This document shows, piece after piece, positions 14,301 to 27,462 of a DNA stretch of 64,000 nt; the first letter of the stretch is position 1, and each line of letters starts with the position of its first letter. Both the position numbers and the translations under genes were made by a program. The DNA comes from Psettodes erumei (lineage: Eukaryota; Chordata; Actinopteri; Pleuronectiformes; Psettodidae): contig JAFBJZ010000371.1 of assembly GCA_016785225.1 (NCBI GenBank), positions 1,124,001-1,188,000 on the forward strand, given 5' to 3'. The notes under the pieces were generated by a model. That model was given only the letters and a program-made list of their open reading frames with translations. It ran no database searches and was not told where the DNA came from.

Positions 14301-17300
14301 GTGAGTATATTAGATTAGACACTGCCACCACCTCAGGGTGACTGTCCACTATCTATTGTGGCTCTTTGTCTGCCTGCTGACATTTCACTGGAGCATTACA
14401 AATGCTCCCACTGGGCCTGTAAACAGACCCTCACAGTGAGCGTTCACACTGGCTTTGCCCCGTCACACCCCTGCCCTCACCGTCTGTACACAACTGATCT
14501 GATGAGGGTCTTTAAAAGAGTGCTTGTAGTCACTTATTTGCTTCTTGTCCAAGAGCGAGAGGAGGAAATTGATATCAATTTTGTGTTTGTTGTTAGCCTA
14601 GCTTAGCAGGGGAAACAGGTAGCCTGGCTCTGTCCAGCATAATAAGAAAAAGGGAAGAAGGAGAATTATCAAATAAATAAAATAAATCTCCCAATTTAAA
14701 TTTTCTTACATTTCTTTTTATGTATATGTTAAACACCATATTACAATATAAACAGGGAGCTAGTATACAGGAAGAGATACTGGTAGGAGTTTTTTTTTCC
14801 TTTGGGCAGAGCCAGGCTAGCTGTTTGCTAAGCTAACCACATCCTGACTCCAGCTCTCTGCTTAAAGCCCCTTCAATGAGCATTAAGTTTCCAACCTCAT
14901 TAACATGTCCATAAGTTATTTATATGCAGTCCGATACATATCATGAGTGAAATTAGCAGTCAGCACCATGGCTGAGACTCATCACGTAGGCTAATACAGT
15001 GCGTGGCATCGTGGCTGAAGGACAAAAAAAGCAGCAAAGAGATTCAAAACACAGACTTCCCGAGCCACTTGAGACGAGAAGTCATCTCTCAATTCAGTAT
15101 TTAGAAAAACACCTGATAATGGCGTTGATAAAAGGCATGTCTCTTACACCTTTAGGACTCACGCAACCCCATATCAGCAAACTCCCACCTCCATTGTTCA
15201 CAGTTGGCACTGTGACGGCTGTGTTCTGTTCAAATGTTCCATTATGTCACGGCAATGGCACAGTGAGCCAGCGTGGAGCCTGAAACTGACACAGCCAAAT
15301 GGAATTCAAACATAATTTTACTTTTTGTGCTTTTCCCTCTGTGACAAGTCAAAACAACCTGTGAGAAAACAGCCGACTTGCAGCTTTTATCATCATAACC
15401 AGATGTCAGATTTCCAGATATCCACAGAGCCATTTTGATGAGTCAAAAGAGAGGCAGCGCAGAATTTTTGACCATTACGATCTCCTGTTCATGTTGTTCA
15501 ATGCATATAGTTTGATATGCACCAGTAACACTAAGGAGCTGAGCTGCTTTTGTATGCATTTTGGCATTTCAAATATGTTTATGCTCCTATTTGGAGGCCA
15601 AAACATCAAGGGGGTACGAGGTTGGAGGTTGTTCTTACAACCTCAGCAAGGGGCTGAGGGAGACTGAAGGAGGTTTCGGGGCGATCTGGCTTATTCAGGT
15701 CACTGGATCTGACAGGGGGAATGAGGATGAGGAGGATGAGGAGGATATGGAGGTCTGCGCTGCAACAAGGCTACATGGGGAACTGCAGGGGGTCTGTGCT
15801 CATCTCTGTTGGGGGTGGGGTGGGAACAGTCACTGTCTGCCTGCCTGCTCATCTCATTCTACTTCTCGTCACGTTTCATTTTGATTTTGTTTGTTTCAGA
15901 GGCTCTAATACGAGGATGAAACACAGTAACACAGACACAGATAAAATATAATGAAAGAACAACCTGGGAAGAAAAAAAAAAAAACTAGCTCGTTGGTGAA
16001 TGTTAAATGTAAAGCAGGCAGAGACCTCATCTCAAAACAAATAACAGAAGGAGAGAAATAAGAATAAAAACTCGACTGGGTGTTATCTGGTGGAAAACCA
16101 AGAAGAAGATGTATGATATAATATCATATCTACAAGTTCAGATCATTGGCCTTTATAATCACATCGAAAGCTAAAGTTAAATTCACAACAGAAGCCAAAA
16201 AAACATATTTATATCTGATGTACTATACTGTAGCTAATGGAATGGACAGAATAAGAACAAGTAGAACAATAAATTATCTGGCAGACACTTACTCAATACC
16301 AGAATACCTTTTAAGTCTTTACAGTGGCAAGAAAAAGTATATGAACCCTTTGGAATGATCTGGTTGTCTGGATGAATTGGGTGAAATGTGATCTGATCTT
16401 CATCTAAGTCAGACAAACGCAATGTGCTCCAGCTAATAACAAACAATTCTAACTTTTCATGTCTTTGTCGAACACAGCCATCAAACATTCACAGTGCTGG
16501 TGGAAAAAGAAAGTGAACCTTTGTCTGTGTCCTTCCAATTCATCACTATCTGCCTTTTAGCTGGGACGCACCCCATTATCAACAGTGTAATTCAAAAGGC
16601 ACGTTGCTGGGTCACAATGAACAGAAGAACCGATTATCATACATTTCAACCTGCATTATGCAAAACAAGAGGCTGTTCAGAAATTTGATGGCTCTCTAAC
16701 ATTCAGGGGCTCCCATTAACTGGAGAAAAGTAAGTTACTCTTATTCAGATTCAGAGCTCCAGTGTAGTGGGGAAGAAAATTCAGTTACAGACTCCAGGTC
16801 AGGCTGGCATTAGAGACATGAGAGCTGGTTTATCGTAGTTGGAGGTCTCCTTCCTCATCTTTCCAGTAAATCAGCCTAGGAATCATAGTATGAAGATGTT
16901 CTGACAATGCAGCGCTGCTCTGATGGCGGTAGACTCCATTCTTTTCCGTTACACAGTTGCGAAATAATTCTGGAATATCAAGATTGGGACTTGAAGGTTA
17001 GTTCTTTGCTCATCCTGCTTCAGCTCTGGTACCGGTTGGTCCTGTCTGGGATCTGATGGATATCTTTGGACATGTCAGCGGTGAAGTCCCTTCTATGTTT
17101 TCCAGGATGATGACAATGACTAGTAAATACTTAATAGTATTCAGTAATACTTAATAATAAACAGTCCACCTTCTGGTATAGCTTACTTGTCGAGGTCTGG
17201 AGTGCCTTGAAGCAAATTGGGGGGTGGTAGATCTTCCACATTGGATATGGCTCCGCTTAGCTTGGCTAATGGGAGTGGCTGGATAGCTTTGCTTCAACCC

Positions 17301-20300
17301 CAGTAGCCATAGCTTGTATTGTTGGTATATGTTCCTTTCTTTTTGTGCTAAGCAGAATAGAGCTCAAGGATCACTTTCTGTTCCCAAGAAGGGCTAGTGC
17401 TCACTTCTTCTTTACTTTTAACTTGATCCTGCTGTAATTTGTGTCCTCTCCTTCTGGACACGTTCTGAATTCCTCCTTCTAATTTGGTTATGAAGGTGCT
17501 TCAAGTGTCTTTGTGCCAGTGCAAGTGGGTTTAAAATAAAATTTAAGAAATGAAACCAGAGAGCATGCTGGGAACACTTCTCACACCTCAAAAGCCTTCC
17601 ATTGCCAGACAACTGCACAAAGCAAGCTCAAATTTATTGAAATGAAATAATGAAGGTCAGGGTGGAAAAAAGGAAGAATCCTTCTTCCATTTTTCCTTGA
17701 ACCTGTCTTTTCCTATCAACTTTACACATCTGCTTTCCTTCCTAATCAAACTTCCACAGACCATCCTTTCACTGTTTGCATTCTATCTCTGTACAATTGC
17801 CATTTTAATCAGGACATGACCCGTTTTGCATTCTTATCAGCTGTTCTCTCGCCCATGTGTACAGTCTTGTAAATCAGAGAGTTTGCAGAGACCTGTTTTT
17901 TTTTTCCTCCTGACACTGTACACACAAAACAAAATGAACAAATGCTCATACCGGCTGTTCTGCGTCCTGGATGAACCTCAACGGAAAGTCATTTTAGTCA
18001 GAATCGTACTCCTTCTTGTTTACTGTCATTTAATTAAAAGCTTATCTTTTTGCCGTAGAGGTGTCAGAGCCCTGACAACTATGGTGGAGCCCATTAGTGG
18101 CAGATGAAGGAAAGAGAAAATAGAGGAAGACTAGTTTTTATGAAGTGGAAACAGATGGTGGCTGGCTCTCATTAGCTTACCTGCTTATGCTGATGAGCGT
18201 TTCTTTTTTTTTAGTATCCCTTCTCTATCCAGGGACATTCGACTGAGCACACTTGCTCCTGCAGTTTTCGTTTTTCATGCACATTCACGCTTTGGAGCTA
18301 ACCAGCACAAGAAAAATGGACTCCATTGTGTGTCATCCATTTTGTTGTGCAAACACTTTGCTTGATAAACGAGACAAACAATAGTTTGGCTGTACCCGAA
18401 CTTTCAAGCTGAATAGGCTGAGCAAACTTTCAGTGAACCAGTCCCCGTAACCCAGTAGCCCAGTTTTAGTGTAAAACCTGCAGACAGACAGACAGACAGA
18501 GTTTGTCTTTGTTCTGTGACTAGCTGTCACACTCCTTACTGCAGAGCATGGACTCTTGCTGAAATAATACTGATACTTATTACACTACAATATAACATAA
18601 TATAATAATATAACTAGAACAAGTGCTTTGGGGTCAATTCTTAAGGAATAATAAAGGAGTTTAATGTTTAAGTATTATTAGTTATTTTGTGTTTTTTTTG
18701 TGGTATCAAACTGGGTATCAAGAATCCTGTAATTTTACTGATATTGGTAACAACTACTGAATTTACTTGAATAACCTATCTTATGAAAACACCATTGGCA
18801 ATTATGTTACAATATTGTTTTCAGATATGGAGCATGCATGTGCATAGGTAATGGGGGGCAAGGATATGTAAATGAAAATGACATAGTGAGTATACTGAAG
18901 TGTACAAATGCCTACTCATACAAACCATTTGTACTTGTGGTTGAATGATATTGGTTTTTCAATGGCTAGCGCCGATGCTGATGCCGATATTTAGAGAGCA
19001 GGGTGGGCTATCGCTGATATTTACTGTACTTTTTTGATTTTACTTTTATCCATCTGATAAAATACAACAATTTAATAATAACAATGATGTGAACCAAGGG
19101 AAACTGACATGAGCAACACTTAATATACCACTTAGATTAACAAAAAAATTTAATTAATTTGTATATGGGCCTCAGGCCACAGCACAACCCTTTTAAAACA
19201 AACTACTGTGAGCTCTGTGCCCTGCACTTTCACAGAGGAGAAATATAGGATGTGGGATTAAAGCAAACCAAGTGCACAAGCAAGGGGATTTCTTTACATA
19301 TGCTGCTGTCTTTTCTAAATCCCCCCAAGGATTTAGGAAGCAATTACATTATAACCTTTGGTTTTGCTTTCATCAATTCCCTCCCTTGTCTGTTCATGCC
19401 CCAGGGGCAAGCAATTGCAAATCAACCAGCAACACCTCAAAGCCTTTTAGAGTGAAGGAAGAAGACATGCCAGTTCTGTGACTCACCATTGATGACCGGG
19501 GTGTACACCACGATCCCGGCCAGGTCTGGGTCGGAAACGGTTTTGTCCAGGATGAGCCCTCCAATGCTGCAGGACACAACATAATTAGATCATTAACTGG
19601 TGTTGCTGTGTGTTTGTGAAAGAGGCACAGCAATAGAAACAGATCATTGTATTTAACTGAATGATGTCCACAATTGGGTGGGTGTGCTTCTCAATGAATA
19701 ACAGTAAAATGCCTCATCAGCTGCACTGAATGAGAAAGACAAGAGGGATTTTTTTCTGTTTTAGTACAATGTGTCCAGAACCACCATCTTTTCTTCTCCT
19801 CTTTTCTCCTCTATCTTTCTCCTCTGTTAAAGAAATCATTCCCTTCCTACTGGCTGTATTTGTAAGGCTGCCAGGCTCAAGGGGACCCGAGGGTGCGCGT
19901 ACGCGGGTGCTGCAATTTGTTTAGAGGATGAGTCATCAAGCAAACCAGACACTGAGAGTCACAGATGCAGAATAGCTGTTCCTTCCCCTTTGAAGAATGA
20001 ACACACACACACACACCTGCTGATGACCATGGCCGTGATAACTGGCTCCCATCCGGAGTAGAGCAGGGTGCGGCTGGCTGGGTGCTTGGAGGAGATGATG
20101 ATCCACAGTGGAGTCAGACTCATGAAGAAGGCGCAGACCAGTGATGACACATACGGGTGGGAATCTGCAGAAAGGGAAGAAAGGCATATTATGCATTTCT
20201 CAACACTGAGATAGTTAGATTCATAGATGGTTTTATAGTCATTAACCTACAATGAAACTTTATATAACCTACGATGAAACTTTGTTTGCCACACCACTCA

Positions 20301-23300
20301 AAATAGCAGCATTTAGTCATTTAAAAATGCCTAAAATGCCAATAATAAATAAATAAATAAAGGGTCATAAAAATCAGTCAGCTATACAAACAGTGAAAAC
20401 AATACATAAAATCACTTAGTTAAATTGAGTGCACTTTTGGAAAACTCATAATACAGTTCTTGTGACAAACATGCTGCTCACCACAATAGTTAATCCCACA
20501 TCCAAAGTGCACTAATGCAACAAAAGACTGAATCCATCTCTCAGGATCAACACTGGGACCGAAACGCTGACATTTGACTTCCTAAAAACACGAACAACTT
20601 GAAGCATTAACTTATTAACCACTGTCATCTTTGAAGCAGCATTTTTCTTTTATTTTTATTAAACGACCAAGATGCCATTAAAACAAAAAGAGGGCCACTT
20701 CTTGAGTAGTACTATATTACAGTTGATGTAGATGCTGCATCAACATGCAACATGCAACTTCAGTAGGCTGTTTGCTAGTAAAGTAAGCCCAGCAATTCAA
20801 CACAAGATAAATGTGTATACTGTTATATGCAGTACAAATTGAACCATTTTTGAAACAGTAAAATAGTTTGAGTGAGAAAACACCTGTCCTACATATGTTT
20901 AAATGGGAGGAAGGTGGAGCACAGGAAAAGGTTTCTCTAGCTTTCTCTCTACTACCGAGCCTTTTTGTTCAAACTACAATATAGCACAACAAAACTATTT
21001 TTGAAAGAGTAATTAGGGTAAAGCACCTGCTTAGGGCCACACCAGATGTTTCCAGCAGGATCCTGTTCCAAGCACTAAATAACTGTCATTAGGAAACAGT
21101 CCCAGATTTATTATCTCCTCGGTCTCATAGCTGGAGAGCATAAAGGGCCTTCTGTTTAGTTCAGAGTATAATGAGCTCCAACAGACCTTCGGTCCTAAAA
21201 TAAAATAGTGGAGGGAGCCCACCTCCCTCTGGAGCAAGCTTCCAGACGTGGACAGGCAATCTGAAACTCAGTGCGTTGATATGAGACTTTGTTACTCCGA
21301 CTATTCGCGTTAGCATGGCAAAAAATGACTTTTAAAAAGGCATGCTAACACCTTAGTGTGGCTGAAATCCAACTTCTCATAGTGGAGCTAACAACAGGCT
21401 AACAGCGCTAACAGTGGTGTCATCTGTCTTCAGATAACAACACAAGTAACGAGGGATAGTGTGAATGAATACAAAGTACAGTGTACAGGAACACATATCA
21501 AATGTACAGAGCTGTAAAGTCCTCCATGTGTTTACAGTTCAACATGCTAACAGTTTGCTGCTAGCTAACTTTTTTCCTGCTAGTCAAGTTCCTCAGTCAA
21601 GCTCCCATTACAGTCTTCTACAGGTTAAGGTGATTACATTAACCTTCAGTATTCCTCTTGGAACAAACCAGTGAAGGAACAATAAATATTCCCATCTCTC
21701 TCTGGTGGAATATATTCTGCTAAAATTCTCTGCCAGGACAAAGAATTGTGCAGTTGGCAACAATCTCGTTCATCAAGAAATGGAGAGATGCTTCTGATGC
21801 ATGGGGAAGAAATGATGGTCCCAATAATGATAAGTACTGCCGTGCTTTATGATGACAGGCGTGGACACACAACGCAGCATGAGTCGGCAAATGAAAGAAA
21901 CTAGCGCCGAGAGGGGTAAGATGTTTCCCCGCTGAAGAAACCTATTTCATTAGGGAGTTGTTAGCCATGTTTCTGATGCAGGAGAACTGAGATACTCTGC
22001 CAACGAGGTTACAGGTAGCGTCAGAAAATTAAAATCACATTCTCCTGGGATGCAGTGCTAACGAATATTGCCTGTGCGTATTATCCATTTCATGCAGTGA
22101 TAAAGTTAACACAGGCCTCCGGGGCTCTGGAAGTTAAAGTCCCATTAATTTTTATACGATGTTAGGCGAGCTGAGTTTGAAGCACTTCCAAAGGACATAA
22201 ACTTCGGCAGATAAAGAGCCAGGTATTTCCTTTCAGGAGCTGGTAGAGACCAAAAGCAGAGCTGAAAGACGAAAGGGAATACTGGATTCATGAGGTGGAC
22301 GCCCACACACACACACACACACCAATCATCATGTGGTTCTGTGTCTGCTGGATGTGTAAATAGACAACAATTAGGTGATGGTACTGCATGACAGTGTTGT
22401 GTTTACAGCTTCTTCCACTACTAACGAGTGGCCGAAAAACAAATCCAGTAATGTGGCTTCACATTCTAATGTTTGTGCCACAACAGTGGCTAAGGCACAG
22501 AGCCTCTTAAGGGACATGGAGTAAACAAAAATTAGGGTTGAAACAAAAACAGATCGCGCACAACTATTCATTAGGTCAATGTACTTCCAGGTCACTTTGT
22601 TGCCAATGATTGAAACAACCCATGGATATATTGTGAAAGACCATTTTTATCATATTTGAGGCAAATCTCAAAGTAAAAGTTGATGAAACTCCCCAACGGA
22701 TGTGTGCACTCCATTGTTGTTGTTGTTTCCGAAGTATACTGGCCAGAGTAAAGTTCTGATCCTGAAAAAAGCACATTGTTCCTAACCTAAATTGTCTTTT
22801 ACTCCAGGTTCTTTAAGGGGCTTCATACAAACCCGATAAGACACTTGGCACTTTCTAGTTCTAATTCAGATTCTGGGTCAGTTTTGAATGAATTCAGCAA
22901 CTACTGCTTAGTTTTGAGTTCAACCTGTAAACACACATGCTTTATCGCAGATATTTTAACTGTGGAGCTGTTCTGGGAGCATGCTGTGCAGTTATGCAGT
23001 TATGTCATGTTGCAATCAATAAAAGACATAAACCATGATAGAGGATGTCATCTTTCATTGTTTTTGCAGTCAGCGTGTTATAATAGCATAACGCGATTTA
23101 CCCTGTGAATCTCATTCTGCAGGTGTAAGTGCAGCCAAAGTCTCAGTATGAGTCTCGACCTGAACCTGATTAGTGCATATTCACAGACTTACCCATTTCT
23201 TGCTGTTTCTGCTCCATCTTGTGCTCTCACTATACCTGCTCTTATCAATCATTGAGCCCACTCGCTAAAGCACTCTGACAATCGCGTTTGTTAAAAGCAC

Positions 23301-26300
23301 TCTATAAATAAACTCCAGTGGCCTCAGCTCCCGCAGTTGCCGTGTCTCGCCGGCATCTCATCTTGACTCAGGTGTTCTGCCTCAGAATGAGAAGCATTAG
23401 ACGCATTAAGGTCTTAGCTGCACAGATAATCACACGATTTAAATTCTCTTTAGTGGAGAGTAAACTGACCATTAGTACCTCTTTAGCGGCAAAGTGTCTG
23501 TGTGACTGGGCTCAAGGACAACAGAGCCAGAAAGCCTCACTGCACTACTCTGGCATGGTAGGCTGAAAAAGTTTGTTCAGTGGATTTAGCTTGCAGCGCT
23601 CAAGTCTTTCTTTCATAGTCAAGAATATCTATGTGATAGAATTAGACTCGAGAGTGTTGGCTCGTGTGAGATGCTTTCCAGGGGAAACAGCATCCAGTGT
23701 TCCCTATATTGAGTCATACAAGGTGACAGAGACCTGGGTGTGAAATGAAAGATGGGGAATGTGCGGGGGGAAGACAAGAGCCGGTCTGTTCTCTATTTGG
23801 AGCGCTGGGCTGATTCAAAGTGAGGCAGGATGGACCTCTGCTGGCTGACTGTGAGAAGCACCACAAGAATCAAACATGGGCGAACAGCATCTCCTACTGA
23901 GGGAAGGTGGCCCAAATCTACCCCATTCTGAAAAACACTTATGATTTTCAGTGGTGTTTGGATGGCACTTCATTCCAAAACTTGAATGTAATGCTGCATC
24001 ATTTCAGCATTAACGTTGCATGTGCGAGTTACAGGAAATTGAATTCACTCAATCTGTCATGTCACAATCTAAGGTTGCATTAACATACACAAACTGCTTT
24101 CAGATTAATTTAAAAACTGCATGTATCTCATGAAACAACAAGAAAAACTAGAAAATTCTGAAAGTGTGCCAGCTTCTTGGTAATATCTTTTATCCATTTC
24201 TGCCAAGCAACCATGTTCTCTCTCAGCTGCTAAGATATTTGTTGCTATGGTGACCGAGGTTCCCGGGGGAGCGGGGACATACAATACAATATACACAAAA
24301 AGCTCTCTAATCCCCAGGTAGATGACGGTCTCAATGGCAAAATTTACCACTTTATGTGGTGTTATTGGGCAAAAAGTACAAGAAGTACTGAAAAAAATAT
24401 CTTCAGGACAAGCCTCGCAAGGCTTCTGCGAAGACGGTGATGTCTCATCTGTGTACATTCATTTCACAGAGCGTACAGATTAATTAGAGAAAGTATTATA
24501 TCATTCCCTGATGCCATCATCATGATGTTGATGCCAATCATACCAATTATATTTATTTTAATTTAACAAGACATGGCCGTTTTTGTCAGCACACTCAATG
24601 CCCTTCCAGAGAATTTAATAAAAACCTCATGTAATAATGTCAGCAACACTGGGGGGCTAATTTGTCACCATTTTAAAATTAAACTTTTCGCAGTTTTTTT
24701 TTTTTTTACCATTTATGTTGCCATGGTTACTCGAATCACTAAGAAAAGTCATAGCACATTGTTCCCATAATAACCACAAGTTTTGATACATAATTTGTGG
24801 AGGGGGGTTCTCGAAGGTGCGGGTCTAGTTATGCGGTGAAATTTTTGGAGGAAGGAGGAGAAGAAGAAGAAGCCTCTGTGATTCTAATATGTGCCCAGCT
24901 TTACATGGAACAAAGTGGGTACACACTGAGCTTAGCAATGCATAGTAAGCACATAACAAGCCTTTCCCCAAGGGCATTCTGCTCAGCCACAACAGTAAAA
25001 CAAGACAGACCGTGTTTCAGGTTACACCATAAAACAATCTTAAATCTCAAACAAGAAGACAGTGTACAGTCATGAACAGAGGTCAGTGGCTTCAGATTTG
25101 CTTGCTGTGTGCACACATCCTTAGTGCATGCTCATTCCAAACAGGTTTTGAGTAAGTAGTGTCCACAATGAGTTTGCGTACTACAAAACTGAAATATAGG
25201 ACACCTCAGGCAACAAAAGATAAGTACTGGGCTTTGAGTGGCAGTGGTTATCTTACGTTTGGTTCCCTGTGCACAGTGCATATTTAATCTTTACCTGTTA
25301 GTATGTGTTTTGCTCTATGCTGTGCACTGCAACAAGGACAGTAAATCAGTAAATTCAAATCACACAGTTGAGCTACAACCAGAGCTTGATCAATGTTATA
25401 TTTGCTGGTGAGGCCAATTATGCACCACAGAGAGCCGAGAGACTCCGCCCTCTGACAGCAGTCGTTCAGAGTGGAGTACAAGAGGGGAAGGACTCGTGAG
25501 TGAAACCACTACTGCTGGCTCCGCGTGGGTCATGGCTGCCCACTGATGTAGTAATAGTGTCTCTGTGACTGCAGCAGTCTTCCACAGGCAGCACTTATCC
25601 ACTTACCCAGGCACTTGTAGAGGCCCTGACTTATCCAGGCCAGGATTGCCAAGGTTATGAGGTCACCAAAACTGGCGGCAATGGGCGTGGCTACGTTGTC
25701 TGGGTTGATGCCCGTCTTCTTCGAACCCACGATCACACCCACCATGATGATACCTGGACATGACATGCGGAGGGTGGAGAACTTAGAGTAACTGTCTTTG
25801 AAATGACTGTTGTCTTTCAGACAGTATGATACAACACACTCTGTCAGCGAGAATGAACGTCTTGTTATATTTTTACGTGACTTTTAAGTGCGATCAGCAG
25901 CAGCAACTGGAGAGGGGACACACGTGAGCAAGCTTCTAGGAGCCTAAACTGTTTCTTTAAACTGTGGGACTGTCAGCATGCGTGTGTGTGTGTGTTTGTG
26001 TGTGTTTACCCTGCAGCAGGGACGCAATGAAGGCCGTGGCCACGCTGCTGGAGCACAGCAGCACAGCGTGGCTCATCTGGAACTTCCCCTCCGGGATCCA
26101 GCCGAGCACCACAGCTGCTACGGCTGCCAGGAAACCCACCACAGTGGCTTGAACCTGTGGCGGAGAATGAGCGGGATTTACTACTGTGCTCTTTCTGCGG
26201 TGAAGGATAACAAGCATGACTGCGTGTGTGCAAACAGGCAAACAGTACTTACAAGATTAGTAAAAAAAGGGTATATCTGCAGACACACACAGTGAAACAC

Positions 26301-27401
26301 TGAACACTATGTCTAAGTATGTTTTTCTATGACATAACGCTGCCTGCTAACATGTTATTGCATAACATGTCAAACACACAGCTCACTATGACGTTGCATG
26401 AGAGTATGCCATGTTTATCAGTGTATGGGTAGATGATTAATGTAGCCTGTACTCACACAGAGATCAATAACAGTCTGAGTGAACTCCCCCCATGTAGCAC
26501 ACCCCGTAGCCTGACGTTGAGACCAGTTTAGATGGTTCACAACGAGAGATGCTGGAAACTTTGCAACTACAATGTGATGGTCTGCAAAGCTCTGCGCTTA
26601 CGCCACAGCTAATTCATGAGGCAGTGTGTTAGTTTCCATAGCAACGTGTCTGTACTGCTCTTATGTCGTAGCTGGATGCTTCTCAGTGGGGGCGACTCAG
26701 GTCAGATCAGTAAGTGTTGACTGCTGTGACTGGCCAGAGAATACGCAGGCAACGCTGGCCTGCCTGACAGAGTCTGCCGACTACGTTTACACTGGTATTT
26801 GATGTCACAGACCAAACAGTCAGCAAACATGCTAGCTAGCGGCAAAAAAAGTTAGCTAGCAGCAGACTGTTAGCATGTTGAGCTGTAAAAACATGGAGGA
26901 TTTTACAGCTCTGTACATTTCATAGTGCTGTACACTGTACTTTGTATTCAAATGAGATTCACACTATCCCTCGTACTTATGGTGTTATCTGAAGACATAC
27001 ACCACTGTTAGCGCTGTTAGCCTATTGTTAGCAGCTTCTTCTTCTGTTACACATTTAGTTTGACTTCTGGGGTGAGAACTGAGTCTGATTCCCAACCACA
27101 TTATCTGGATGTGTTAGCTCAACTATGAGAAGTATGATTTCAGCCAGATTGAGTTTACATGTATTTTAAAAGTCTGGTTTTAGTTGAGCTAACACCAAGA
27201 GTCAACAAAGTGTCATGTAAATGTACTTAATGTGTAAGTGCTTAGTGAGATGTGTAAAAAACATTCACTTCATTGAGAAACAGTGGCAGGCCACCACAGT
27301 CTAGGTAATTAATGAGAAACACTGTAATGATAGTGAGTCACTGTACATGCTACAGTTGCAGTAATAGTATTGAAGGAACTGCAAAAACAAAAAGGCTGTG
27401 G

Positions 27402-27462
<61 letters not shown>

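Larger units (their letters stand above)
13481..19486. other. slc41a2 intron 7 (6.0 kb)
   Basis: This non-coding intron separates exon 7 from exon 8. It carries a foldback element at 14592-14842, a Tc1-type fragment at 16320-16530 and a partial terminal-inverted-repeat element at 18952-19230. I see no exon of another gene. Confidence 0.7.
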
